Below, in pieces: positions 1 through 8,500 of a stretch of 64,000 bases of DNA. Origin of the DNA: Diphasiastrum complanatum (taxonomy: Eukaryota > Streptophyta > Lycopodiopsida > Lycopodiales > Lycopodiaceae); assembly GCA_029204225.1 (NCBI GenBank), contig CM055094.1, forward strand, positions 20,073,489-20,137,488, written 5' to 3'. A model generated the notes under the pieces. That model did not search any database, was not told the origin of the DNA, and saw only the letters and a list, made by a program, of their open reading frames with translations. Numbering within the stretch: position 1 is the first letter of the stretch; each line of letters begins with the position of its first letter. A program made the position numbers and the translations under genes.

Positions 1-148
1 TTTCTCTTTTGAGAAGCCGCTTGCGTGGAATCTGTTGCAATAGGCCTGGAAATAGAGTTGGTATTCTTGGCCGGTTCTGAGGGAGTCTCCCAAGTTTTTA
101 TCTGCTAGCATCAAGTGGTCTCAAGAATCGAGGTCAGTGGCTCAACTG
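1..148 (-). pseudogene. Truncated part A fragment (C-terminal coding stretch)
   Basis: The reverse strand matches the later part of unknown coding block A (the SLGDSLRTSQEYQLYFQAYC stretch, open in other copies such as 16828-17322). It ends at the sequence gttgcaa, where the plus-strand element copy begins directly (ttttagtggcgatc). The two pieces therefore meet head to head at a rearrangement breakpoint. The fragment continues leftward out of the window. Function unknown; it cannot be expressed alone. Confidence 0.6.
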
Positions 149-736
149 TTGCAAACTTTTAGTGGCGATCTATCATTCGCTACGACCGTGCTTGATTACT
201 CCTTCGCATCCTTGGACACCATCTGCATAAATCCACCACGGATCCAGAGTGCCATCATCATCCATTTTCAAAAATCCAAAGTTGCCGAGACTTGCTACAT
301 TACACAAAAATCGTCACATCTAGCATGAGAATGCTGATGGGTAGCGCTACTGGAGCTTGTCAAAACCACACATTCAACACCGATTTGGGTTGAAATCTCT
401 CTACTAGTACGTTATCGCGAAGAAACATCATCGTTTCCACATCCTATCAGAGCGACATTGCTCCAGATTTTTCCACAAATTTCTATTCTCCATACACTAC
501 CGAGCAATACTCTACATGCACTGCTCATAGAGCCACGCCCCCATACTCTACAATCACCGTGGACCGAGCTGAGCGTACATACTCTGCATTCGCTATGGAA
601 CGAGCTGAGCGTCAATACTCTACATACAAAGTTGACTGAGTCGAGTCCATCAAAAGTCGACCGATCCGAAGCCCTCCACAGTCTTGTCAGTTACCAGAGC
701 CGAACCTTCAACAGAGTCATCAGCCGAGTCCAGAAC
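149..736 (+). other. Element leader upstream of part A
   Basis: This 590-bp leader recurs upstream of every part A copy (for example 26760-27290, 30520-31092, 36725-37285, 62583-62760 reversed). It holds a phrase repeated two to three times with a period near 36 bp (…gagcgtccatactctgcattcac… in better copies; here at about 545-625). Open frames exist on both strands, but they are full of copy-specific indels and do not look like conserved protein. The reverse strand near 170-270 retains a short conserved peptide (ending DGVQGCEGVIKHGRSE in other copies), so a small antisense gene cannot be excluded. Confidence 0.5.
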
Positions 737-1862
737 ATGTCTACCACAACATCTTCTAGTTCTGATGACCCAACTGAAGACAGAATTGACATCACCATGG
801 AAAGCCTAGATATCTCTGAGATGAACACTTGGTACCAGGAGGCACTAGTTCCTGAGCCACATAGAGTTCCAACTTTCTCTTTTCAGTGGCTATCAGATCC
901 CATTTCTAGTGCATATTGCTTATAACCACACCGACAGATTTTCCAGTTCATGTTACCTCCTAACCAAAATTTTGTTTATATTATCCCTATTTCTGGAGCT
1001 GACCTCAATACATTTGGCTTCCCTAGGGGACCAAACACAGTCAACAGGACCCTCAAAAAGATTGAATCCACAACATACTTCAAGTACATAGACCCCTCAG
1101 TGGACAAATGGAAAAAAAAAGATGGTTACCGTATCGAGGTCATAAATGATAAGCCCTTAGCTGCTCCATGCGCCTATCTAATGAAATATACATAGCGCTA
1201 TAGGTCCAAGATCATGCGTATCCCCATGAAACTATTCCACATGATGGTTGATTCTAGACTACACAATCAGAGCCTTTATGACTGGGCCCAGTTTGCTTCC
1301 AACTGCCTCCATGACTATATCAAGAACAAGCAAACCTCCAGTTATTGGGCTATCTTCTGATAGATGTCACTGTAGCAGTTAAGCCACCGACCTCGAGTTC
1401 GAGACCACTTGATGCTAGCAGATAATAGCTTGGGAGACTCCCTCAGAACCAGCCAAGAATACCAACTCTACTTCCAGGCCTATTGCAACAGATTCCACGC
1501 AAGCGGCTTCTCAAAAGAGAAAGAGTTCCTTCTCTCCACAAGGGCCAACTCCAAAGCACCAAACGGTCGGCCTAGTGAAGCTTACATCGAGAAAGACACC
1601 CATGTCCTCTATGTCACAGACAAAGGATCATTCTGCTGAAGAGTCTTTTGCTCAACATGAAGACACCACCACACTCGTCCAACCACCACCAACACAACAA
1701 TCCAGGCAAAGGACCATAATACGAGCGAAGCGTCATGCTTCATCAGATGAAACAAACTCAGATGATATGGAGCTTGACCTCACTAGTAACGTATGTAGTT
1801 AACTAGAAGTTGGATAGCCGCAACGCGTGGGGTCCATACTTCAAGATTCTATTTTCTACCAT
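737..1862 (+). pseudogene. Unrecognised element protein, part A (broken)
   Basis: I do not recognise this family. The block starts near ATG 737 (MSTTTSSSSDD), passes a conserved stretch at 796-930 (MESLDISEMNTWYQ), then MLPPNQNFVYIIPISGADLN from 950, and a C-terminal stretch from 1409 (SLGDSLRTSQEYQLYFQAYC). This copy is dead. A TAG at 1193-1195 replaces a CAG or CAA seen at 5360 and 27760. A 1-nt loss near 1340 shifts the frame compared with the copy at 27510-28034. The segment after 1640 lacks the FHGPKGLSKKCHV stretch kept in the copies at 17100 and 51370. It belongs to the plus-strand element copy that continues into B and D. Confidence 0.55.
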
Positions 1863-2337
1863 TAACTAACATAACTTCTCATGTAAATGCAAATCGTATT
1901 GCACATCAAAGTTTTCTTTCCATCTACTCAAAGCGTTCACATCAAGGAAAAACAGTCTTATCGATCTGAAAATCATGGCAAGAAACTTTGAATATTTTGG
2001 ACCACAATGAGCGCCAACGTGAATCTTGAAATTCAGAAAATACGGAGTGTGTTGGATCAAATGGAGCGGCAAGGTTATTTCAAAATTTTGCAATTCAGGA
2101 AATTTGCAATTTCAACACACATCTATTGAAAAAGTATGTTGCATATTTTGCTCATAACTACAAAGCTTTGATTTTGCATATAAAGCAAGAAACTTGGAGT
2201 GTGATGGATCAAAAAGAGCGCCAAGGTCATTTCAAACTTTTCCAATTAATTTTGTTTTATAATGAAAACGAGTTTTAATAGCTTACAAGATATATAACAA
2301 GTTGGTTTTCTACTAGATCAATCTATCGATTATTAAG
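1863..2337 (+). other. A-B interval of the element
   Basis: This block lies between A and B in every copy (7438-7877 -, 12895-13382 -, 17323-17726 +, 38407-38887 +, 51540-52041 +, 60598-61070 -). It contains three degenerate copies of a phrase that, read separately, each encode something like [K/E]xWSVxDxxERQG (about 1985, 2045 and 2190). Frames are interrupted, so it may be an intron or a decayed exon. No other signal seen. Confidence 0.4.
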
Positions 2338-2453
2338 ATGTCTAAATATCATCTCCATATTGATCTTCCCACAGAATATGCTCCACTGTCGAGAAAAAAT
2401 CTGAAAGGATCCACCTTACCAGCTCACCAAAGGACGAAAGACAGGAAACAAGC
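2338..2453 (+). pseudogene. Part B fragment, fused to part D by deletion
   Basis: Begins at ATG 2338 (MSKYHLHIDLPTEYAPLSRK) and runs only 38 codons to KDRK. The sequence then jumps straight into part D at about 2454 (aaacaagcttcaaacagg). The full B at 7057-7437 is 126 codons. The same junction is seen at 38989/45426 and, reversed, at 60480, so it defines a deletion subfamily. Function unknown. Confidence 0.6.
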
Positions 2454-2653
2454 TTCAAACAGGTTTTAAAGAAGACCATGAAATTCTATTTTGGATTTTT
2501 AGTGAAACAGAATATCCAGAGATAATTAAGAATCATATGAGCGACACACCACTCAATGTTCCTAGATTAGGTGATTTTAAGGTGGAATGGCATTTGGTTC
2601 ACACACCAAGAGCTACAGGGAGTGAAAATCCAAAACTTAGCGAAATGTTTTAA
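2454..2653 (+). pseudogene. Part D fragment
   Basis: Encodes most of the conserved D peptide: FQTGFK, HEILFWIF, IIKNHMSDTPLNVPRLGDFK and a C-terminus ending in LSEMF followed by TAA at 2651-2653. Other copies are at 11189-11429 (-), 19046-19286 (+), 45426-45620 (+), 53034-53254 (+) and 60281-60480 (-). The last residues LSEMF and the stop codon are almost invariant, which suggests the true 3' end of the element gene. Family not recognised. Confidence 0.5.
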
Positions 2654-2734
2654 CTGATCAAACAACATTTATATAGCTAGAACCAATAAAACCCAAGCCG
2701 TACACTCGTCGATCCAATAACGGATCAGACCTAT

Positions 2735-3100
2735 GGTGCGTAATACAACCGTCCACACGTGTGAGACCACACGTGCTACAATACACGTCAATCTGCCATT
2801 CGGCCACGTGCCCACACGTGCGAGCTAACACGTGCCAGAACACACATCACCAAACCATTCGACCACATGGCCACATGTGCAAGTTTCACACATGCATGCG
2901 GATACAGAATTGTGGTCCCACACGTCAGGTACTGATTGGGCCACGTGACCACACGTGCGAGCCGATACGAGCAAGAACACATGTCGCTGACCACACGTGT
3001 TGATCCAGAAGTGCAGTTTCACACATGCGTATACAAACGTGTGGTTCCACATGTCAGCTACTGACTGGGCCACGTGTCGCTGGGATTCACATGTGCCAAC
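2735..3100 (+). promoter_or_regulatory. G-box (CACGTG) array, copy 1
   Basis: About 365 bp dense in CACGTG and its one-base variants (CACATG, CATGTG, CACGTC), mostly in the palindromic context ACACGTG(T). The hexamers recur roughly every 20-40 bp. CACGTG is the plant bZIP/bHLH G-box. The array lies just upstream of a TATATAAG box at 3111-3118. ORFs across it are by-products of the repeat (arrays of Cys, His, Thr, Arg) and are not called. Confidence 0.65.
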
Positions 3101-3110
3101 TTTTTTCTCC

Positions 3111-3180
3111 TATATAAGTCCATTCCCGGGGATTGTACAATGGCCGGTGATTCCAGGGATTTCAGAAAGGTCAACATAAA
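3111..3180 (+). promoter_or_regulatory. TATA box and probable start region
   Basis: TATATAAG at 3111-3118, followed by a conserved stretch (ccattcccggggattgta) also found at 45926-45960, 53739-53768 and, reversed, at 59815-59847. Spacing to the G-box array is about 10-20 bp in all four. A pol II core promoter is inferred. In this copy no ORF follows, only minisatellite sequence. Confidence 0.5.
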
Positions 3181-3184
3181 TATA

Positions 3185-3576
3185 TATAGGTGGGCTCAAA
3201 AGTTGCCTACCACAGGCCTACCATAGGCTTGCATGGCAGGCCACATAGGCATGGCATGTTTCTGATGCTTCCTACGTAAGCATGTCGCAGGATACCACAT
3301 AGGCTTGCCATAGGCTTGTGTGGCAAGCCAACCCAGCTCTGCCATGTAGGCTTGAGTGGAGCTAAAGAGAGAGAGAGCTAGGGCTCCCAAGTTGCCATGT
3401 GGCAAGCCATGTAGGCCTATCATAGGCTTGCGTGGTAGGTCATATAGGCATGACATAGGCTTGATGCTAGTATGTTCATGCTGGTATGTTGCAGTCTGCC
3501 ATATAGGCTGGACATAGGCTTGTGTGGCCAGCCAACTAAGCTATACCACGTGGGTTTGCAATGTAGGCTTGAGTGG

Positions 3577-3579
<3 letters not shown>
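3185..3579 (+). repeat. Palindromic minisatellite (GGCTTG/CAAGCC), array 1
   Basis: Tandem, irregular units containing ataggcttgcatggcaggcc-like phrases. Many units hold an inverted repeat of the form GGCTTGCC-n4-GGCAAGCC or ccacatgg/ccatgtgg. Related arrays lie at 19560-20499, 45990-46430, 54480-55063 and 59354-59770 (-). ORFs across it ([10 protein letters not shown]-like) are repeat translations, not genes. Confidence 0.7.

Positions 3580-3668
<89 letters not shown>
3580..3668 (+). repeat. (GA)n microsatellite, 89 bp
   Basis: Uninterrupted GA dinucleotides following gagtggaatg. The same tract at the same position of the repeat block is 159 bp at 20500-20658 and 85 bp at 55064-55148, so it varies in length between paralogous copies. 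Confidence 0.95.
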
Positions 3669-3671
<3 letters not shown>

Positions 3672-3722
3672 GTGAGGAGTCACACATGAACTACTTGCCT
3701 ATGGTATGGCCTAGCATCAACG

Positions 3723-3932
3723 TTGAAACAAATATCTGATGGAGATAAGAAGGGTCCCAAGCAAATTTCAAATGAGAATCTTGTAGAGAAAGTATTGAAA
3801 CCACAGTTGGCGAGGGATCCCAAAGAATTGAACTTGAGTGTACAAGCCCAACAAAAGCGCATACACCAACTCACCACACATGGGAAGATCGTTAAATTTG
3901 AATTTGAAGAAAAATCATTGAAATGTTTGTAG
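3723..3932 (+). CDS. Conserved 69-residue ORF of the repeat block
   Basis: Begins ATG 3723 (MKQISDGDKKGPKQISNENL) and ends KSLKCL-TAG. The copy at 20709-20918 is also open and 69 residues, differing at three residues by my reading. A third copy at 55218 is cut after 'gggtcccaag'. The protein is lysine-rich and hydrophilic, with no signal or membrane segment. No family recognised. It may be a conserved piece of repeat rather than a gene. Confidence 0.25.
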   Translation: MKQISDGDKKGPKQISNENLVEKVLKPQLARDPKELNLSVQAQQKRIHQLTTHGKIVKFEFEEKSLKCL

Positions 3933-3935
3933 ATC

Positions 3936-4308
3936 GATGTTTAACAAAATCATATATATTATAATCTTCACACGTGTAGAATGAAGATCTACAAGAAAAT
4001 CAACATTCTGCACATAGAAAACCAAGATATAGAAAATCACATGAGATGGACATAAGAGATGAATTCTCCACAAAGAAAGAAACTTTGATGATTATTTCTC
4101 CACTTAGGTACAACTATTTATAGCTTCCAAAATGTCATTTGGCCACTTGCCCCAAACTTGACCTAATTTGGAAACTTCTAGATACTTTATCAAAAACCTA
4201 GAAAATCTAGTCTAGATGCAATGTACCAAAATTAGCCAATTAGAATGGGTCCAAACGCGACCTCATCCACTTATCTACTTGCCAGAGGTAGTTAAACCAC
4301 TATTTAGG
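3936..4308 (-). mobile_element. Partial copia-type LTR relic
   Basis: Matches 20930-21300 nearly base for base. Read on the minus strand it contains a TATA-like TATAAATA (plus 4115-4122) and, in the longer copy at 20930-21380, it begins TGTGAAAAATTG like the 5' end of an LTR. The end that would carry TG is missing here, because the sequence jumps at 'ttaggccc' into a plus-strand copia gag piece. I see no primer site. Confidence 0.45.
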
Positions 4309-4895
4309 CCCTTTTCATCAAGATTAAGAGAAAATCCAAAGGCAAAGGTGTTGCATTCAAGAAGAACCAAGTCAAAGCTCGAGCAATCCAAAGAAGGATA
4401 AGGCTAAGATCAAATGCTACTTTTGTGGCAAGACGAGGCACTATGCCTCGGAGTGCTTCAAGAAGAAGCAAACTCAAAGTCAAGCAAACCTTGGTCAAGA
4501 GGAAGAGGAGAGCTCTCATGAAGATTTTGTCATGATGTCAAGTTTCTCATCTTCAAGCATAAGAGGTGAAGACCCTTGGTGGATAGATAGTGGGGCTAGC
4601 TCTCACATGACAAGTAAGAGGGAGTATTTTTCAACCTTATCTACCTATGAAGGGCCTATCACGTATATTTTTACAGCAAATAATTATGCTTATAAGATAG
4701 AAGGAATAGGATCCATACCTTTATTCTTGGGATCTTCAAGGAAGATCAAGATTGATGGAGTGCTTTACATTTTCAGTATCACTAAGAACTTGCTTAGTGT
4801 AGGGCAATTGGTTGAAAATGGTTTGATTGTGGATTTCGCCACAAATACATGTAACATCAAGAAGGATTGCAAGATCATTGCTAAGGGGGTGATGA
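4309..4895 (+). pseudogene. Ty1-copia gag zinc knuckle and protease relic
   Basis: Encodes a CCHC knuckle at about 4410-4455 (CYFCGKTRHYASECF), a Glu/Ser-rich linker, then an aspartic protease from about 4570 with WWIDSGASSHM (DSGA catalytic triad) and the following copia motif TKNLLSVGQL. It ends at about 4895 before the integrase. The zinc knuckle and protease are in different frames from the upstream gag stub. The same gag-protease sequence is at 28166-28560 (-), 34100-34620 (-) and 55579-55850 (+). It is not the family of the intact element at 38990-45420. Confidence 0.75.
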
Positions 4896-5090
4896 TATCC
4901 ACACATCTCGGCCTCACTCTTCAAAAGGTGATCGGTCATCTTCTTTAGGAAGAAATGCGCAGAAAGACCAACGACCTGTCCATCAAAGACAAATCCATGG
5001 CCCTGTACACCAAGAAGAAAGACTATTCCAAGGGCAAGAATCAAGTGCAGCAGCAACAGAAGAAGCCTCACACTCAAGGTGAGAATAGTG
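4896..5090 (+). pseudogene. Second coding piece joined to the copia relic
   Basis: After 'gctaaggggg' the frame continues into a lysine- and glutamine-rich piece (LTLQKVIGHLL, then MRRKTNDLSIKDKSMALYTK, then QQQQKK). This resembles the end of a copia-type gag. It joins part A of the unknown element at 'ggatcgctggttctaaggg'. The identical joined structure occurs reversed at 28020-28165, so the fusion was copied as a unit. Confidence 0.45.
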
Positions 5091-6022
5091 GATCGCTGGT
5101 TCTAAGGGAGTCTCCCAAGCTTTTATCTGCTAGTATCAACTGGTCTCGAACTCGAGGTCGGTGGCTCAACTGTTGCAAAGTGACGTCTATCAAAAGATAA
5201 CCTAATAACGTGGTTGTTTGCTTGTTCTTGATATAGTCATGGAGGCAGTTGGAAGCAAACTGGGCCCAGTCATAAAGGTTCTCATTGTGTAATCTAGAAT
5301 CAGCCATCATGTGGAATAGTTTCATGGGGATACAGTTGATCTTGGACCTATAGCGCTGTGTATATTTCGTTAGATAGGCACATGGAACAGGTAAGGGCTT
5401 ATCATTTATGACCTCAATACGGTAACCATCTTTTTTTTCCATTTGTCCATTGAGGGGTCTATGTATTTGAAGTATGCTATGGATTCAATTTTTTTGAGAG
5501 TCCTACTAACTGTGTTTGGTCCCCTGGGGAAGCCAAATGTATTGAGGTCAGCTCCAGAAATAGGGATAATATAAACAAAATTTTGGTTAGGAGGTAACAT
5601 GAACTGGAAAATCTGTGGGTGTGGTTATAAGCAATATGCAATCGAAATGGGCTCTGATAGCCACTGATCAAAAGAGGAAGTTGGAACTCTATGTGGCTCA
5701 GGAACTACTGTGCCTCCTGGTACCAAGTGTTCATCTCATAGATATAGAGGCTTTCCATGGTGATGTCAATTCTGTCTAGAGTGGGTTCATCAGAACTGGA
5801 AGATGTTGTGGCAGACATTTTCTGGATTCGGCTGAGGACTCTGTTGAAGGTTCGGCTCTGGTAACAGACAAGTGGAGTCTCGGCTCGATCGACTATGGAG
5901 GGCTTCGGATCGGTCGACTTTTGATGGACTCGAGTCAGTCAACTTTGTATGTAGAGTATGGACGCTCAGCTCAGTCCATAGTGAATGCATAGTATGGGGG
6001 CTCGGCCCTATAAGTAGTGTAT
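5091..6022 (-). pseudogene. Part A and leader, inverted copy
   Basis: Reads leader from about 6022, then part A from about 5600 (MLPPNQNFVYIIPISGADLN) down to 5091. This copy keeps the glutamine codon CAG at about 5358-5360 where most copies have TAG, and keeps the LLGYLLIDVTLQQLSHR frame that most copies have shifted. Its lesions are an extra indel near 5440 (poly-A run), which splits the ORFs 5406-5600 and 5074-5442, and truncation by the copia join at 5090. At about 6023 it is fused to the intron that precedes part D. Confidence 0.5.
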
Positions 6023-6205
6023 GAATGAATTAGTTGCTAATACTCAATAGAATAGATTTAAACCTGGAAAGCTGCCAACCACCAAATATTATTTTCGGAC
6101 TGCACACTGAAATTAAGACTCTCCGAGTTTATCGTATTGCTTAATGTTCCATTCATAAGTGTAACACTGACCCTTTTCAGCTTTTGTCCCTTTATTACTT
6201 CTGAT
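6023..6205 (-). pseudogene. Exon between part C and intron 2
   Basis: On the minus strand 6065-6205 can be read as a short exon (K-L-E-R-V-S-V-T-L…ENKIWWLAAFQ) ending at CCAG|GTTTAAATC, a good 5' splice site, followed by intron sequence to 6023 where the copy is broken. The reading frame differs by one base from that of part C in all copies. An ancestral 1-nt change near ttagttctcc is therefore likely. Confidence 0.4.
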
Positions 6206-6731
6206 TCATCTAACTTGGAGAACTAATATCAATTTTTCAACAATTTCGTTCGTGATTCCATAAAACTTTACAATAAATCTATATAAATGATTCAAATCTA
6301 CAAAGATATTGTTGGTAGAATCATATGACAAAGTGCCATGTTTTGAGTTATAAATTTCATTGATATGGTAAGGAATACCAATGATGTTTTGCAAACCCCT
6401 GTTTAACACATCCTTCTCTAATTTAATTTGAAAGGGCCGGGGAATAGGAAATTGTTTTATATGTACTTGTCCAAATGCCTCTTTGATAATTTTAAACATT
6501 GTGTCATATGCATCCCTGCTAATACCAGAATAATCACATGCTCCTTGTATCAATTTTTGGTCAATGATCTTGCCGACTTCACCCATAAGGGCCTCTGCAA
6601 TCTCGGGCTCGATTCGAGAATATCGTTGATTTCCAAGTAGACTCGTTGTTGACTTGGCTGTAAATACTGCACTCAAAGACTTTCCAATCATGTCCTTGTC
6701 TTTCGGATTTTCACTGGTGACTAAAGCTGCT
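6206..6731 (-). pseudogene. Unrecognised element protein, part C (open, 175 codons)
   Basis: Exon starting right after the 96-nt intron (AALVTSENPKDKDMIGKSLS…) and open to TGA at 6206-6208. Conserved phrases: MIGKSLSAVFTAKSTTSLLG, RYSRIEPEIAEALMGEVGKI, IQGACDYSGISRDAYDTMFK, FVDLNHLYRF. Hydrophilic, mixed charge, no membrane segment. Other copies are 11700-12188 (-, stop near 11860), 18433-18830 (+, 5' end deleted) and 52748-52960 (+, internal deletion). This is the best preserved C exon. No family recognised. Confidence 0.55.
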
Positions 6732-6827
6732 CTGCAAAATAAAAATAAGATTTAGAAAGAAACAATTCACAACCATTGATGTGCTAGATGAAATAAAACA
6801 CATGATTAGTTTAAAACGTAATCCTAC
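6732..6827 (-). other. Intron 1 of the element gene (96 nt)
   Basis: Minus-strand GTAGGATTACG…TTTATTTTGCAG. Removing it joins …GCTTTCAA to AGCAGCTTTAG so the frame runs from B2 (…GIYAFK) into C (AALVTSENPK) without a stop, phase 2. The same 96-nt intron is at 12189-12284 (-), 18337-18432 (+) and 52652-52747 (+). Confidence 0.7.
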
Positions 6828-7437
6828 TTGAAAGCATATATTCCTTTTTTCCGTTGACCCCCACTTGTTGAGAGCTCGTCAATACTTTTTAAAATAACTC
6901 TTTTTCGCTTATTGTTCAGTATTTTCTTCCGAAATGTGTTTACTTCTACATTTATTTGACAATATGAGGTACACAATGTTTGTACAATTAGTTTCATATT
7001 GTCAGTTTCTTGGTTGAGGTTTAATATAATATATTGCAAACGAGAATTGTCTATCTTCAAGATTTCATTTTCTTCTTTTGTTTGCCAAAAAAAATTGCTT
7101 TTTCTCGGTAGTCAGTAAGCAAATCATTCAACATATTTTCCAAATAGTGGATTTTTTTCATTGAATAATTAATGCCATAACTTTTCAATCTTTCACAATA
7201 ACCCAATAGACTATTGTGTCCTTCACACAAAAACAGTATGAGTTGTGTGACCGATCTAAAATTTGGATGTTGCTTTGATCTTGGATCGATTGGATACAAA
7301 CATCCATCAACCCATAGATCACAATGTTTCCTGTCTTTCGTCCTTTGGTGAGCTGGTAAGGTGGATCCTTTCAGATTTTTTCTCGACAGTGGAGCATATT
7401 CTGTGGGAAGATCAATATGGAGAGGATATTTAGACAT
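6828..7437 (-). pseudogene. Unrecognised element protein, parts B and B2
   Basis: Part B is 126 codons from ATG 7435-7437 (MSKYPLHIDLPTEYAPLSRK) to 7057, with conserved CDLWVDGCLYPIDP, RSVTQLILFLCEGHNSLLGY and a basic end. Part B2 overlaps it in another frame (QTKEENEILKIDNSRLQYII…), is predicted helical or coiled-coil (heptad-like I/L with N/K/E), and ends KGIYAFK at the intron donor. The change of frame lies at or just after a run of eight Ts (TTTTTTTTGG here). It is present in every copy, so it is either an old shared frameshift or a slippery site. Function unknown. Confidence 0.55.
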
Positions 7438-7877
7438 CTTAATAATCGATAGATTAATCTAGTAGAAAACCGACTTGTTATATATCTTGTAAGCTATTAA
7501 AGCTCGTCTTAATTATAAATAAATATTAATAGTAAAAGTTTGAAATGACCTTGGCGCTCTTTTTGATCCATCACACTCCATGTTTCTTGCCTTATATGCA
7601 AAATCAAAGCTTTGCAGTTATGAGCAAAGTAAGCAAAATATTTTTTCAATAGATGTGTGTTGAAATTGCAAATTTTTTAATTGCAAAAGTTTGAGATAAC
7701 CTTGCCGCTCCATTTAGATTCTTGTTGGTGCTCATTGTGATCCAAAATATTCAAAGTTTCTTGCCATGAGTTGCAGATCGATAAGACTGTTTTTCTTTGA
7801 TGTGAACGCTTTAGTAGATGGGAAGAAAACTTTGATGTGCAATACGATTTGCATTTACATGAGAAGTCATGTTAGTT
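7438..7877 (-). other. A-B interval, inverted copy
   Basis: Same block as 1863-2337. It holds the repeated WSVxDxxERQG-coding phrase and no open frame longer than about 60 codons. A short internal deletion near 7715 removes one of the phrases. Confidence 0.4.
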
Positions 7878-8084
7878 AATGGTAGAAAATAGAATCTTGA
7901 AGTATGGACCCCACGCGTTGTGGATACCCAACTTCCTGTTAACTACATACGTTACTAGTGAGGTCAAGTCATTGGAGTTGCGCGGGCAGACCAAAAACTC
8001 GGTCGGAGTTTTAAAATTCGACGATTTTCTCTCTCTTACGTGGCATTTCTTAGACAGCCCTTTTGGGCCATGGAACTCCTTCAT
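7878..8084 (-). pseudogene. Part A C-terminal exon, truncated
   Basis: Encodes the conserved end of A: FHGPKGLSKKCHVRERKSSN, FKTPTEFLVCPRN, SLVTYVVN, RNAWGPYFKILFST and the stop at 7872-7880. It begins at 8084, where the copy is cut and joined to a plus-strand reverse-transcriptase piece. Confidence 0.5.
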
Positions 8085-8304
8085 ATGAATGGAGTACTAT
8101 AGACCACAAGAATACCTTATGCATTTGGAATTCCTATTTGATAGACAATTGCATTATCAGATTTGGGGATCATACTTGGCGACAGGTCGGGGGAATACCA
8201 ATGGGTTTTTCATATTCACCAATGTCTTGTAATTGGTACCTTTTTTTTTTTAAAATGCAGTTTATTAAGAGGCTTGCAAGATTAGGGGAAATTAAATTTA
8301 TAAA
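8085..8304 (+). pseudogene. Reverse transcriptase fragment (fingers/palm)
   Basis: Open from SYEWSTIDHKNTLCIWN through WRQVGGIPMGFSYSPMSCNW to FIKRLARLGEIKFIND, then cut at about 8304 and fused to duplicated-module gene sequence (aaaataagaggcgaaatc). GGIPMG is RT motif B. The YIDD-bearing segment is lost. This copy keeps the Trp codon TGG at about 8236 where the longer copy at 46990 has a stop. Confidence 0.65.
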
Positions 8305-8349
8305 CGACGAAAATAAGAGGCGAAATCAGAAGGACAGAGAACATCGATA

Positions 8350-8391
<42 letters not shown>

Positions 8392-8500
8392 GGGGGATAG
8401 AGAGATTCCATGCATTGCATTCTATTTGTACTATTTCGGGTTAGACGTTGAGGCATTGTAGTCATATGTATAGAGCATCCCATCCTTCAAGGAGAACTTG
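8296..8500 (-). pseudogene. 5' stub of the duplicated-module gene
   Basis: Minus-strand match to the start of the gene at 25100-25400 (GCSIHMTTMPQRLTRNSTNR…). It includes a short CT/GA tract (8354-8380) and a G run of 16 (8381-8396). The gene body is absent because the sequence switches to the RT fragment at about 8304. Confidence 0.55.
8354..8396 (+). repeat. (GA)13 followed by G16
   Basis: Simple repeat inside the gene stub. The orthologous tracts are 145 bp of GA at 25148-25292 and 31 bp of CT at 56768-56798. Confidence 0.9.

Noticed and set aside
458-736. Leader ORFs of the HTLPSNTLHTLL/…VLLGSVWRIEICG type on both strands, in every copy
   Set aside because: Open simultaneously on both strands over the 36-bp repeats; copy-specific frameshifts; no conserved start.
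2658-3073. Overlapping Cys/His/Thr/Arg-rich ORFs on both strands in the G-box arrays (also 10767-11109, 45596-46069, 53307-53768, 59841-60276)
   Set aside because: Open on both strands at once because the palindromic repeat lacks stops; no conserved start or frame between copies.
3472-3739. ORFs reading (RE)n or (SL)n across GA tracts here and at 20392-20725 and 25044-25350
   Set aside because: They are translations of a dinucleotide repeat whose length differs between copies.
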